A stretch of 64,000 nucleotides of DNA from Diplonema japonicum (lineage: Eukaryota; Euglenozoa; Diplonemea; Diplonemida; Diplonemidae), in the NCBI GenBank assembly GCA_964019335.1, contig OZ025684.1, positions 496,001 to 560,000 on the forward strand, written 5' to 3'. Position 1 is the stretch's first letter; each line of letters opens with the position of its first letter. This document shows, piece after piece, positions 25,411 through 35,528 of the stretch. A program made the position numbers and the translations under genes. A model generated the notes under the pieces. That model was given only the letters and a program-made list of their open reading frames with translations. It was not told where the DNA came from and ran no database searches.

Positions 25411-28092
25411 TCAGCACCTGCGGACCTCGGACGTGCTCTCGGGAACAATGTTCTCCCAGTAAGCACCAATGAAGTAAGAGTCGGCGCTGGCATCCACTGC
25501 AACAGACAGGGACGCAGTGGGCTGGGCGAGGTAGGCGGTGGCGTCGAACCACCACCCGAGGAACGTGTTCGTGCGTGGAATACCTCTGCTGGTGTAGCCA
25601 GCCGTGAGGGGAACCTTGTTCCCATTGATATAAACTACTAGGGGCGCTGCAGAGCTAGGGCGTGATGAGAAGAAGTACAGGGGCAGCCTGGTGGGGACCA
25701 ACCACGTGGCCTCATAGTCCTTCGGCTTGACCCACTGGATCGGGTACTCTACCGCCCTGTTCTCCAGCTGCTGCTTCATCCCCACTGTGACAGAGGTGGT
25801 GTAGTTGAACCACCCCCCACCCTGCGCCACCTTCCTCAGCGGCATCGACGTCGACAGGTAGTCTCCACCGAACACCACGTCCACAGCCACGCCTGTACCG
25901 TGTTCACTTTCGCGTTGCGACTCGCACTGTACGCCGTTCACTTTCTCTGCTTCGTCTCTCAGCACTACTACCTGCGTGTGACCCTTGAAGCCCACCAGCT
26001 TGGACCCTTCCAGAGCTGCCCCCATCACTTTTGGCTGTGAGGTCGCACGCGTCAAGTGGAGCACAGTCACCGTTTTCCCTGTCACTGTGACGGACACCTG
26101 CTGTCCACCCTTCCACTGACCCACCACACGAGCCTGTGGGTTCATCTCTTGTACGGTATAAGTGATGCTCGTGTCATTGGGAAGGCCCATCGAGCTGTCG
26201 ATCGTCAACGCTACACCGATGTCGTCATAATTCTGGTTGAAAAGGAAAAGGTACCCTTCCCCCTTGTACATGGCGTGCGTCCCGTCGACTTTTGAGATCG
26301 CAGGCGGCTCTAGGGTAGCGATGTTGTCAGTGTTCTTGAGGTACATGAGGTTGGTGTCTGCGAAGGTAAGCCAGCCTGCGATGAAGTCCTTGTCCTTTTG
26401 GGGGAGGAACTCGTACTCTTGCGTGTCACGCGCAGGCATCATGGCCCACACAAGGTTTGCCCCCGCTGTGCCAACAGTAGACAAAAGGCTGAACTTGTAA
26501 CCAAGGTAGTCGAAGTCCCTTTGGTTCACACCATAGCAGGGTGAAGCACCTTCACAGGGCACTGTTTGATTGTCGGCCGACCTTTCTGTCTGGTGCGAAA
26601 TGAAGCCAGGCACCATCGATGCCGCTAGCAAGGACGACGAGCTGTATAAGTAGTTGACAGAACGCATCTTTCCTGCTGTCACGATGTCAGTGTGGAAGCT
26701 GGGAAAGGGGACGCCGTATGTCTCGGGGTTCTCATCTCCAGCAATAGGCTCCTGGTACCCGGGGTGCAGCATGTACCAGGGGCCCCAGAAGTGCGCAACT
26801 TGCCTGTTGTCAAACACGATGTCCGGGTGGCGCCTCGTTAGCTCCGTTCTGATGGCGGCCCACGCCCTCCACTGGCTGTAGTGCAGGTCGTTGTTGCCTG
26901 CGACTATCCCATGGTCCCATGCAAAGCCACCCACACCCGATTTGACGTAAAAAGCGTCGAGAGTTTCAATAAGCCACTCACGCACTTCGGGAGGTGAGAT
27001 ATCGAGCATGTTGCCACTCGGGGCAACAAAGTACTGCTTCATTGGGACGAAGCCCAGGCACGGGTAGACGTACGCGAGGAGCTTGACGCCACGCATGGAT
27101 GCGTACTGCACGATGTCGGTGATGTCAGAGGCGATGGGGTCTGTCACGGGGTTAAACTTGCCCTCGCGGATGAGCTCACCCATGGAAAGCCAGAGCACGT
27201 CCTCAAAGCCCCAGCCGTCGGTGGTGTTGTAGCGCGAAGAGTGCTTGCTGTTTCGGGCTGCGAAGATCTGGTATGTGAGGCCGAGGTCTGCATTCATGTC
27301 GATGATGCGCTTGTACTCCGCTACGTCCTGCGGGGAGGCCATGTCCAGTTGGTAGTCGTTCTCGTCCCATGCGACGTTCACTTTCACGGCAGTCGTCTGC
27401 GGCACCATTCTGAAGCTGTCCACGCAGGCCTTGAAAGCTGTGGCCTCCGACTTGTAAATATTCGTACCGGGGTTCATGTAACCACCATGCACGGCATGTC
27501 CCATGACTACACCGTCGATACCGACGTGTGCTGTGCGGTGGTTGGTGTTCCCCGCATACGACACAGTGACGTTCTGCCCCGATGCCTGGTGCGTCCCGAA
27601 GGGCGTCATCAGACTGAAGAACAGACCGTCGCTACCCGCGAAGCGACCGAACCCAGCGATTTGGATAGCATAGAAGGCGTTGATCTGTGTGGTGAAGCTC
27701 TGCAATCCTGTGAACTGCGTTCCTGCGTAGATCTCGGCAGAGGTGACGTTGTAAGCCTTCGCGTTGTTGGTGAGGGCAAGGTTCTTCACAAGGTAGGACC
27801 CGGTGGTGATCTCATATGTGGCGTTCACTTGGTAGTCCCCGCAGAAGTGCATTACGGTGAGGCCGGTCTTCCCGATCAACACCACCTCCACACTCCCGCA
27901 CCCGCTGGGCCCGAGCTGGGTACCGTCAGCGATCTTCACAGACCAGCCGTCACCCATCACATCAACGCTGAACCCACCGAAAGCCACGCTCTCTAGCGTG
28001 CCTTGTCCTGATATCACTGCCTTGACGTCACCGCTAGCTAGCTGGTAATCAGCTGCGAGTGTTGCAACCGCAAAGATAGCGGCTGCTGCCAT
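25411..28092 (-). CDS. secreted glycoside hydrolase-like protein (TIM barrel)
   Basis: 893 aa beginning with signal peptide MAAAAIFAVATLAADY. The N-terminal 230 residues are beta-rich. The middle resembles a glycosidase TIM barrel: KVNVAWDENDYQLDM, GVKLLAYVYPCLGFVP, GVGGFAWDHGIVAGNN (with a candidate catalytic Asp on a strand end), HPDIVFDNRQVAHFWGPWYM. The C-terminal third is beta sandwich, as in multi-domain secreted glycosidases of the alpha-galactosidase type (GH27/36/101-like). I cannot fix the family. Many N-x-[ST] sites. An uninterrupted frame; the leader before the ATG is A-rich. Confidence 0.65.
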   Translation of the reverse strand: MAAAAIFAVATLAADYQLASGDVKAVISGQGTLESVAFGGFSVDVMGDGWSVKIADGTQLGPSGCGSVEVVLIGKTGLTVMHFCGDYQVNATYEITTGSYLVKNLALTNNAKAYNVTSAEIYAGTQFTGLQSFTTQINAFYAIQIAGFGRFAGSDGLFFSLMTPFGTHQASGQNVTVSYAGNTNHRTAHVGIDGVVMGHAVHGGYMNPGTNIYKSEATAFKACVDSFRMVPQTTAVKVNVAWDENDYQLDMASPQDVAEYKRIIDMNADLGLTYQIFAARNSKHSSRYNTTDGWGFEDVLWLSMGELIREGKFNPVTDPIASDITDIVQYASMRGVKLLAYVYPCLGFVPMKQYFVAPSGNMLDISPPEVREWLIETLDAFYVKSGVGGFAWDHGIVAGNNDLHYSQWRAWAAIRTELTRRHPDIVFDNRQVAHFWGPWYMLHPGYQEPIAGDENPETYGVPFPSFHTDIVTAGKMRSVNYLYSSSSLLAASMVPGFISHQTERSADNQTVPCEGASPCYGVNQRDFDYLGYKFSLLSTVGTAGANLVWAMMPARDTQEYEFLPQKDKDFIAGWLTFADTNLMYLKNTDNIATLEPPAISKVDGTHAMYKGEGYLFLFNQNYDDIGVALTIDSSMGLPNDTSITYTVQEMNPQARVVGQWKGGQQVSVTVTGKTVTVLHLTRATSQPKVMGAALEGSKLVGFKGHTQVVVLRDEAEKVNGVQCESQRESEHGTGVAVDVVFGGDYLSTSMPLRKVAQGGGWFNYTTSVTVGMKQQLENRAVEYPIQWVKPKDYEATWLVPTRLPLYFFSSRPSSAAPLVVYINGNKVPLTAGYTSRGIPRTNTFLGWWFDATAYLAQPTASLSVAVDASADSYFIGAYWENIVPESTSEVRRC

Positions 28093-28613
28093 TGTTATTC
28101 TTTTCTTCCTCTTTTCTTATTTGCAGAAGTAATACAAGACTAAAAACCAGAATAAAACAGGGAGGTGGGGGGGTCACATGGTAGTGGTATTTCAATTTTG
28201 CCAGTGGGCACTTTTGGGCACCTGCGGGGCATTATTTTGCATTCCACCACGTGGGACCATGTGACCCCCCCCCCCCCCCCCCTAGTGCTATGCTGACAAG
28301 GAAACTCGTTTCCAAACCTTTTTTTGAAAATATGGAAACGGAAGCGGAAACGGAAACGTTTCCCCGTTTCTTGCCAGCACAGCCCTGGGGGAGGGGGGGG
28401 GGGGGGGGGGGGGGGGGGGTAACTTGACACATTCAATGCAAATAAATAAAAAGAAAACCCCACCAGAGAAGGCTAGGCAAAAGGATGCAGGGAGTGGGCT
28501 TTTTCTTCTTTTTTCAAAATAGAACAGAAAAAAAACAAAAAGGAATGAAATAGATTAATAAGAAATCAAAAAGAATCGAACTCCCCCCCCCCCCCCCCCC
28601 CCCCTCCGGTTCC
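28093..28613. other. spacer with G/C homopolymers and inverted repeats
   Basis: Holds C18 (28265-28282), G27 (28393-28419) and C22 (28583-28604). A 16-bp inverted repeat (28167-28182 with 28256-28271) ends in G or C runs. GGAAAC repeats lie near 28335-28360. GGGCACTTTTGGGCAC (28206-28221) recurs as its reverse complement at 50641-50656. No gene. Confidence 0.75.
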
Positions 28614-28983
28614 TCAGCTTAGTCTACTTTTGTTACGTTCGTAGCATAGTTTCGCAAGGCGCAGGTCCTTTTCGGTGGCTGGCTGGTCGAGCAGATATGA
28701 ATCGATTAAACGGACCACGTCACGTGGGAAGCGCAGGGTTGAAAGGTTTGCCCAACGGAGTAAAATGATCGGGCAGCTAATGGGGAGGAGTATGGTCACC
28801 CTTCGTAGTTGCTTCACCACAACGCAGTACTGCTGCAACAGTTTGACGCGCTGGCCCTTCTTCGCTGTCCCCGCCTTCGTCACTAACTTATCTTTTTTCA
28901 TTTCCAGCACACGAAGCACCTTTTCCTTGTCCCTCTTACTCCGCAGCGATCGGTGCCCCTCACAGTTGCATGCTAACAGAGCC

Positions 28984-28988
<5 letters not shown>
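28614..28988 (-). CDS. small basic protein, unknown
   Basis: 124 aa from ATG 28988; the upstream in-frame extension reads only Lys from a poly-A tract and is unlikely to be translated. Basic, helical: RSLRSKRDKEKVLRVLEMKK, AKKGQRVKLLQQYCVVVKQL, then hydrophobic LLPISCPIILLRWANLSTL and FPRDVVRLIDSYLLD. Not recognised. The ATG is fused to 45 preceding A residues on the coding strand (T on plus, 28988-29033), an extreme version of the A-rich leaders seen before other starts here. Confidence 0.5.
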
Positions 28989-29033
<45 letters not shown>

Positions 29034-29603
29034 CCCTTCCTGAAATGAGGGTTCATTCATCATGTGAGGACTTATAGTTCAGTCGTGCTGAGAGAGAAGG
29101 AGGAAAACAGAAAGGGAAGAACCCCTCGCTTCATAAAGTTGCCTTATCTATATGATCGGTAAGGTGAGACTCTGCAGGAAGGAATAGGGTGTACTTTCTC
29201 CTTTCAAGGGGGGAAATGCGGAGAGAGCATACATCACCCCTCAAGGCTATGATGGTGGAGAAACCGATTTTTTTTGGGGGGAAATAAAACGAAATGATCC
29301 CACATTTCTCGCTTTCATAGCCGGGAGGAGTGGGGGGGGGGGGGGGGAGCAAAAAGTTTTGAGTGAACGGATCGATCATTCCCCCTTTTCTTTTCCGTTC
29401 GATCTTTAATAAAAATACCCCGCTCTTGCCAGGGCCTAAATTCAAAAATTATTGTCCGAAACCAAGTTCTGGTTTTTGTCTGGATGCGCTCTATGCGGGG
29501 GTGGGGAGGGGGGGTTGTTTTAATGGTTCAAAAAGGTTTCCTTTCTTCTTTTTTTTTTTTTTCTTCTCTTTTTTTTATAAACAATTAACTGACTTGTTGT
29601 GTG

Positions 29604-29645
<42 letters not shown>

Positions 29646-30121
29646 ACACACACACACCCCTTAGAAAGGGCGGGTGGGGATCAATATTAGAAAATTGGTG
29701 TGCGGGGTGCTCAGCTCGTAACAGCATGGTTGTTCACATATATAGGATGTGGCCCAAGTTACTGCATCCCTCACCTGCTGTGCATCTTATGGCATGTGAG
29801 GGACGATGACGGGTGGTCCTTCAGCTTTATTATCGCTGGGCTTTCAGCACCTCTTCTTGCCAGGGGGGCTAAGGGAAACGCCAAGCCAGTATATGTATTT
29901 AAAAAAAAAAAAAAGGGAGACGAAAAGAAGCAGGAAAACTCTGAACACCGTGGGTCGACTTTTCTTCCTTTTCCGTTCCCCTTCAGTATTTTCAAACAAA
30001 AAGAGAGCACAAAAAATAAAACTTTAAAACGTTTGCAATTCCATCCCACAGGGGGCCCTCTCGTCACCCTTACTTTATTCATAATATTCATCGTTCGAAG
30101 CCCATCCCTACCAACCTGTAC
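28989..30121. other. 1.1-kb spacer rich in homopolymers
   Basis: T46 (28988-29033), a G tract near 29331-29347, A36 followed by (CA)n at 29609-29657, and a further A run near 29900. Frames here are short and low-complexity. No gene recognised. Confidence 0.6.
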
Positions 30122-31750
30122 CTAGTAAGGGTTGGTCCTGCAGCATTGAGGGAGTTTCGTGGGGTCGCTACCCTGCTTGCAAGAAGCATGACAGCAAGGT
30201 TGCGACATGAGGTCGGTGCCGTGGATTTGAGACGGGCCGAAGAGGCCAGGGGAGGCAAGGAAATCTACCTTGAGCTGTGTGATGTGGTCGACAATGTACT
30301 TGTACATGGGCTGCGTGATGTCGAGGGGGACGTGCTCGCCGTCGTCGTGGTGCAGGTTGAAGAGCAGAGGTGTGGCAAGGATGCCTGAGGAGTAGTTCCC
30401 TCTGCACGTGGGGACGAAGTAGTCGTCAGGGCAGTGCGAGCCAGTGGTGCGGTAGTGGACCTTCCACTCCCTCCACCTGATGGCGTTGAGGTTCTCAGGT
30501 CCCTGTATGTTCTTGTCAAGGTAGAAGAAGTAGTCACGGACAGCAGCCCCCTCTGCTGCCTTACCGTCGGCTGAGAACAAGAAAGACGACATGTCAACAG
30601 AGTCGTACACCCTGTCCGAAGGGGGGGCCACTCCTACGATCTGCAGCATGGTGGCGAAGAGGTCCATTGTCGAGGCGACCTCGCGTGTTAAAACTCCAGC
30701 AGCAACGTGTCCTGGCCACTTGATGATCCCGGGCACCCTCTGCCCGCCCTCCCACGTGGTACCCTTCCCGCATCGAAGGAGCCCCGCGTTGCCACCACGT
30801 TGAAGGCGTAACAGCGACGGCCCGTTGTCGGATGAGAAGAACACCAGCGTGTTGTCCTCGACGCCGCTCTCCTTCACAGCATCCAGCACGCTGCCGAGCG
30901 ACCAGTCCAGCGCTTTGATCGAGTCGCCGAACATGCCCCTCTGCGTGGTGTTCCAGAACATCCTCCCCGCGTAGTCGGGGTGGTGCGTGTGCTGGAACGC
31001 GTAGTACAGCAAGAACGGCTTCCCGCTCTTCGCAGCGCTCCTCACGAACCCCACCGCGGCATCGTTGTACCAGTCGTCGAGCGTCGTGAGGTTTGCAGGC
31101 TGCTGCATGATCTGCATGCTGTCTGCCGTCCCGTTGAACAAGGGGATCTGCACAGAGTCCTGCCCCGTGAGGCGGTACATCTTCATGTCCTCGTCGTAGA
31201 TGGGTGTCGTGGTGTGCATGGGCTCCGGGTTCGTCCCTGGGAAGCACGGCAGACCGGGGGTGCCTTCAGGGTTGTAGAAGCACAGGTTAGGGTCAGGCAT
31301 GTCGTGCGAGTAGGGGATTCCAGTCCAGCTGTCGAAGCCGTGCTTCGTGGGGATGTACTCCCAGTTCATTCCGACCCCCAGGTGCCACTTTCCAACCATT
31401 GCCGTCTGGTAGCCTTGCGTCTTGAGGAGGGACGCAAAGGTGGTCTCGTTTGAAGGAAGGCCGTACTGCGAGTACTGCACAAAGACGCCAGGCCAAACGC
31501 CGCTCCTTGTCTGGTACCTTCCTGTAAGCAGGCCGGCTCTGCTCGGAGAGCACACAGGGGAAGAGGTGTACATGTTGGCAAACTTCATCCCTTCAGACGC
31601 AAGCTTGTCAACATTGGGGGTGTCGCTCATGGGGTGCCCGTAGCACCCGAGGTCGCCGTAGCCGAGATCGTCAGCATAGAAAACGACGAAGTTGGGCTTC
31701 GCAGCAGATGCAGCAGCTGCGCAAAGCAGCACCATGGATGCGGAACGCAT
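30122..31750 (-). CDS. secreted arylsulfatase
   Basis: 542 aa from ATG 31750, with signal peptide MRSASMVLLCAAAASA. Sulfatase family: KPNFVVFYADDLGYGDLGCY with metal-binding Asp27/Asp28, then the formylglycine signature CSPSRAGLLTGR with Cys67 to be converted. MVGKWHLG follows with the conserved Lys and His, then VFFSSDNGP with the C-terminal Asp-Asn metal ligands. It cleaves sulfate esters of sugars or lipids, in lysosome or outside the cell. Its Cys-type motif needs formylglycine-generating enzyme, which is not in this window. The leader before the ATG is almost all A. Confidence 0.92.
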   Translation of the reverse strand: MRSASMVLLCAAAASAAKPNFVVFYADDLGYGDLGCYGHPMSDTPNVDKLASEGMKFANMYTSSPVCSPSRAGLLTGRYQTRSGVWPGVFVQYSQYGLPSNETTFASLLKTQGYQTAMVGKWHLGVGMNWEYIPTKHGFDSWTGIPYSHDMPDPNLCFYNPEGTPGLPCFPGTNPEPMHTTTPIYDEDMKMYRLTGQDSVQIPLFNGTADSMQIMQQPANLTTLDDWYNDAAVGFVRSAAKSGKPFLLYYAFQHTHHPDYAGRMFWNTTQRGMFGDSIKALDWSLGSVLDAVKESGVEDNTLVFFSSDNGPSLLRLQRGGNAGLLRCGKGTTWEGGQRVPGIIKWPGHVAAGVLTREVASTMDLFATMLQIVGVAPPSDRVYDSVDMSSFLFSADGKAAEGAAVRDYFFYLDKNIQGPENLNAIRWREWKVHYRTTGSHCPDDYFVPTCRGNYSSGILATPLLFNLHHDDGEHVPLDITQPMYKYIVDHITQLKVDFLASPGLFGPSQIHGTDLMSQPCCHASCKQGSDPTKLPQCCRTNPY

Positions 31751-31858
31751 TGCTTTCTTTTTCTTTTTTTTTTTTTTTCTTTTTCCTAAATCCTTTGAGT
31801 GAAATTTAAAAGGGAACAAAACAAAACAAAAAAAAAAAAGAACAATAACATTTGCTGC

Positions 31859-31881
31859 TTCATAAACCACCTTGGCGTACG
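31859..31881. repeat. dispersed 23-nt motif, copy 2
   Basis: Near-identical to 3024-3046; about 110 nt upstream of the sulfatase ATG in the sense direction. Confidence 0.6.
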
Positions 31882-32051
31882 GGCACAAAAGAAGATGAGA
31901 AAGAAAGGGTATTTTCTTTTTCGAAAATAAAGAAGGAAGAGGGAATCAATGAATCGATGAAGAAAAATAGGAAGAAACCATCTTTTGATGGCAGTTATCG
32001 AGAGAAAGAAGACACGTACCTTTTTCGAATATAATACCAAATATTAGTAGA

Positions 32052-32075
32052 TTCAAATAAACCGCCTGGCGTATG
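32052..32075. repeat. dispersed 23-nt motif, copy 3 (diverged)
   Basis: TTCAAATAAACCGCCTGGCG followed by TATG; shares the core AAACC-CCTGGCGTA with the other two copies. Confidence 0.45.
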
Positions 32076-32436
32076 AGCAACTCTCCAACAAAATAAGTCT
32101 TAAAATGAAAAAGAAGAAGAATTTTTATGACTTTATGTTTTTGTTATTCGCGCGAGCAAAAAAGGTCTTAAAAGCTGCGATTTTTTTTTTTTTTTTTTTC
32201 ACTCGGCACAAGTCGCATATAGTCATAAAATCATTCTTTGAAATATAGTGGTCGGAGGTGTTTTCTTTTTTCGAGACTCCGAGACTTCTTGCAAAACTAA
32301 TGACGTCGGCCGGACTTTAACTTTCTCTAGGATGTATAAAAGAGGGGGGAGGGGAGGAGGGTAGTTAGTTAAAAATGAAAACACAGTGTTTGAGAATACT
32401 CTAAACCATTGTGTTGGGCTTGTTTCGCTGTGCCTT

Positions 32437-33498
32437 TCAGTTGGTCACTGGCTCATGCACGTCTTTCTCCGCCTTACCACCGCCACCACCGCTAGCACCG
32501 CCGACGGCAAGAGCAACACACGCCAGAAGAACAGCCACACAGCCGATCACAAGGGCGGCGATCGCAATATTCCTGTCCTCATCGTCGTCGTCGTTGTTCG
32601 ACGCAGAATCCTCGAAGGAGCGAACGTTCCTGGTGTTCAGGAGCTGCATGGGCCTGTTGTTCCCGAAGTACTGGAAGGTGCTGGGCTTCCACCCAAGGTT
32701 GTCCGCCACAACCAGCTCCTGTGTGAACATCATGGCGTTCCTGAAAGCCGTCAGCTGGGCAGTGCTCACCACACCCACCTCCTGCCTCACGTACCACTTC
32801 ACACCCTCAGTGCAGGGAGGGGTTGTGAGGGACCCGTCGTAGGTGTAGAAGCGCCTCGAGGCAAGAAGCCCAGCGAAGTCGAAGCTGGTGGTGGTGGGCT
32901 CCGTCTGCTTGTTCACCGTGTACTCGGCGGAGGCGTTGGCGTAGTTGTCGAAGCCAGACATCGGGACAGTGGGGAGGCGGTCGAAGAAGCCGAAGTGTTC
33001 GTTGGGGGCGGACCCTGCGGTGAACAAAGTCCCCACCACGAGGAGCTGGAACTTCTCGTTGGTGTCGGTGGTGTCCGCCAGTACGTGAACCATGTGCAGC
33101 TCGAGGTCATACAGCCCACCGCCGATCCCGTGCTCGCTGGGCGAGTGGAAGTGCATCTGCGCAAGGTTGTACCTCTTGTTCCCATTGTTGGGATCCAGGA
33201 GGTAGTTCCCATCGTTGTTCGTGGGGACCACCTCCACGTTGTGCTGGTTGTTGATGAGGTCGAACCCCAGGGCCGCCGTGTAGTGCATCTCGAGGGGCTT
33301 CAGCCCAGAGTCAGCGGTCACCCCCTGGATGTTGATCGGCGATTGTTCGGTCCCTGTCTTGCACACAGGGTTCGATGTTGCGGTGTCCCAGTTCGAGGGA
33401 CCCCTTGTGTCAACCTCACCGTACAGCCAGGGCTGCGTGTGGGTGGCTGCATGCACGGCAGCAAAGCTACTGAGAACAAGAGCGGCTCTGAAAGACAT
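32437..33498 (-). CDS. alpha-carbonic anhydrase, membrane anchored, copy 1
   Basis: 353 aa from ATG 33498, with signal peptide MSFRAALVLSSFAAVHA. Alpha-class carbonic anhydrase: TEQSPINIQ, proton-shuttle position His86 (NNQHNVEV), zinc ligands His116, His118 and His135 in MHFHSPSEH and LELHMVH, and LTTPPCTEGVKWYV with the gatekeeper Thr. An acidic linker (NNDDDDEDRN) leads to a C-terminal transmembrane helix (ALVIGCVAVLLACVALAV) and a Gly-rich tail, so the enzyme faces outside. Its last third is identical in DNA to copy 3 over 409 bp (32472-32880 with 35703-36111), while the central stretch EYTVNKQTEPTTTSFDF differs from the EYAYRMSTETTNFDF of copies 2 and 3. It interconverts CO2 and bicarbonate. 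Confidence 0.93.
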   Translation of the reverse strand: MSFRAALVLSSFAAVHAATHTQPWLYGEVDTRGPSNWDTATSNPVCKTGTEQSPINIQGVTADSGLKPLEMHYTAALGFDLINNQHNVEVVPTNNDGNYLLDPNNGNKRYNLAQMHFHSPSEHGIGGGLYDLELHMVHVLADTTDTNEKFQLLVVGTLFTAGSAPNEHFGFFDRLPTVPMSGFDNYANASAEYTVNKQTEPTTTSFDFAGLLASRRFYTYDGSLTTPPCTEGVKWYVRQEVGVVSTAQLTAFRNAMMFTQELVVADNLGWKPSTFQYFGNNRPMQLLNTRNVRSFEDSASNNDDDDEDRNIAIAALVIGCVAVLLACVALAVGGASGGGGGKAEKDVHEPVTN

Positions 33499-33730
33499 GT
33501 TTGTTCTTAAGCTTTTGTTAATAATTGGCTGTGATGTGTGAAACAAACTTCATTGGTAGAGTGGAGGGAAAACAAGAAAGAAAAGCGGAGGGTATTTTGT
33601 GGCAAAGTAAGGTGTACATAGCGAAAGATGGGGCCAACTATCAGCGGATAGGAAGCTGGGTGTACGAGAATAGGGGGCATAATGCTCAACATGCTTTGGT
33701 GGGCAACCTTGAGAAAGGTACCCGTTAGTA

Positions 33731-34900
33731 TCAGTTATCTTCTGAAGTAGGCTCGGCAGCACCGCCCGTCTTGCCGTCCGGTTTACTGTCGACTGACCTG
33801 GCAACTGCGGCAGGAGGTCTGTGGTCTGCCTGTCCAAATTCCAAGTCCGGCTTACTGGCATCACAACCACTGTTATGTGAACTACGGCAGAGCGCTGCGC
33901 TCGCAATGCATAGGGCCATCCCGCTCAGAGCAATGGCAACTATGATGCGTGTCTCTTCTTTGTCATCGTCGTCCTCATGCTCATGGTCGCGATCCTCCCC
34001 AGCATGCGAGTCCTCGAAGGAGCGAACGTTCCTACTATTCAGAGGCTGTAAAGGCCTGTTGTCCCCGAAGTACTGGAAGGTGCTGGGCTTCCACCCAAGG
34101 TTGTCCGCCACAACCAGCTCCTGTGTGAACATCATGGCGTTCCTGAAAGCCGTCAGCTGGGCAGTGCTCACCACACCCACCTCCTGCCTCACGTACCACT
34201 TCACACCCTCAGTGCAGGGAGGGGTTGTGAAGGACCCGTCGTAGGTGTAGAAGCGCCTCGAGGCAAGAAGCCCAGCGAAGTCAAAGTTAGTTGTTTCCGT
34301 GCTCATGCGGTAGGCGTATTCAGCGGAGGCGTTGGCGTAGTTGTCGAAGCCAGACATCGGGACAGTGGGGAGGCGGTCGAAGAAGCCGAAGTTCTCGTTG
34401 GGGGCGGACCCTGCGGTGAACAAAGTCCCCACCACGAGGTACTGGAACTTCTCGTTGGTGTCGGTGGTGTCCGCCAGTACGTGAACCATGTGCAGCTCGA
34501 GGTCATACAGCCCACCGCCGATCCCGTGCTCGCTGGGCGAGTGGAAGTGCATCTGCGCAAGGTTGTACCTCTTGTTCCCATTGTTGGGATCCAGGAGGTA
34601 GTTCCCATCGTTGTTCGTGGGAACCACCTTCACGGAATGCTGGTTGTTGATGAGGTCGAACCCCAGGGCCGCCGTGTAGTGCATCTCGAGGGGTTTCAGC
34701 CCAGAGTCAGCGGTCACCCCCTGGATGTTGATCGGCGACTGTTCAGTCCCTGTCTTGCACACAGGGTTCGATGTTGCGGTGTCCCAGTTCGAGGGACCCC
34801 TGCTGTTCACTTCACCGTACAGCCAGGGCTGCGTATGAACGGAAGCACCGGCTGCGTGCACGGCAAAGCTACCGAGAACAAGGGCTGCTCTGAAAGACAT
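33731..34900 (-). CDS. alpha-carbonic anhydrase, membrane anchored, copy 2
   Basis: 389 aa with signal peptide MSFRAALVLGSFAVHAAGAS. It has the same catalytic set as its neighbours: SPINIQ, NNQHSVKV, MHFHSPSEH, LELHMVH and FTTPPCTEGVKW. It differs in its C terminus: an acidic, His-containing linker (SHAGEDRDHEHEDDDDKEE), a transmembrane helix (IIVAIALSGMALCIASAAL) and a longer polar cytoplasmic tail ending TGGAAEPTSEDN. The tail may give separate localisation or partners. It sits in a head-to-tail tandem with copies 1 and 3, all read leftward. Confidence 0.93.
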   Translation of the reverse strand: MSFRAALVLGSFAVHAAGASVHTQPWLYGEVNSRGPSNWDTATSNPVCKTGTEQSPINIQGVTADSGLKPLEMHYTAALGFDLINNQHSVKVVPTNNDGNYLLDPNNGNKRYNLAQMHFHSPSEHGIGGGLYDLELHMVHVLADTTDTNEKFQYLVVGTLFTAGSAPNENFGFFDRLPTVPMSGFDNYANASAEYAYRMSTETTNFDFAGLLASRRFYTYDGSFTTPPCTEGVKWYVRQEVGVVSTAQLTAFRNAMMFTQELVVADNLGWKPSTFQYFGDNRPLQPLNSRNVRSFEDSHAGEDRDHEHEDDDDKEETRIIVAIALSGMALCIASAALCRSSHNSGCDASKPDLEFGQADHRPPAAVARSVDSKPDGKTGGAAEPTSEDN

Positions 34901-35437
34901 GTTTGCGAAAGAATTTTCTGTGGTGGGTGTACAAGGGTAGGCACAAGCTGTTCATAATGCAACATGCGATACAACTGCTACCCTGGAGCATCCCTGATGC
35001 AATCAGGGGAAGCGATTGTGCCGTACGGGAGAGAAAATAAACAAGTAAACAAAGAGAAGCCGCAAAGGGATCTTGAACAAGAACTGCATCGCAACGATCA
35101 CAGGATTCTATAAAAATAGGCAGCCAGACAACGCGAGATATCCCCATCTGACATAGGGAACACCGCACGCAAAAACAAAAGCGGAGGGAAAAATCAACGC
35201 TCCAAATCTCTAAACCCGTCAAATAAAGTCCAGGGAAGGTACCCAATTTTCCAGAACTTCTTCTGTTGGCACTTCAGATCCTCTTTTTTTTTCCTGTTTG
35301 CGTTGTACTTCTAAGAAAAACCTGGTGGGGGAATCGATATCAAGGATCTATTGTATATTGAGACATTCATGACGTTTTAGAGATATGCGGCATAACGAAA
35401 AGGCTATAAAACAGCCGAAACAAATAAAAAAGTAGGA

Positions 35438-35487
35438 AGCCAGTGTTGGTGGCGCCCTGCAAGCACTGTCTACTTGATTACAGGACA
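35438..35487. repeat. fragment related to palindrome arm at 23631
   Basis: GGAAGCCAGTG, then GCCCTGC, AAGCAC and TACTTGATTACAGG, match in the same order and spacing the right-arm segment GGAAGCCGGTG, ACCCTGC, AAGCAC and TACTTGATTACAGG near 23630-23680. Suggests a dispersed element of which the palindrome carries two copies. Confidence 0.6.
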
Positions 35488-35528
35488 AGCAACCTCCCGA
35501 AAGTGTTCAAGAGCTTGCCAGTGAGCAT

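Larger units (their letters stand above)
31751..32436. other. AT-rich spacer with two dispersed motif copies
   Basis: Contains the 23-nt motif TTCATAAACCACCTTGGCG and onward at 31859-31881, and a weaker relative at 32052-32075 (TTCAAATAAACCGCCTGGCG). Otherwise A/T runs. No gene recognised. Confidence 0.6.

Noticed and set aside
32386-33510. Long plus-strand frame opposite carbonic anhydrase copy 1 (also 35641-36741)
   Set aside because: Antisense shadow of a GC-rich coding region; the minus strand encodes a complete enzyme with all zinc ligands.
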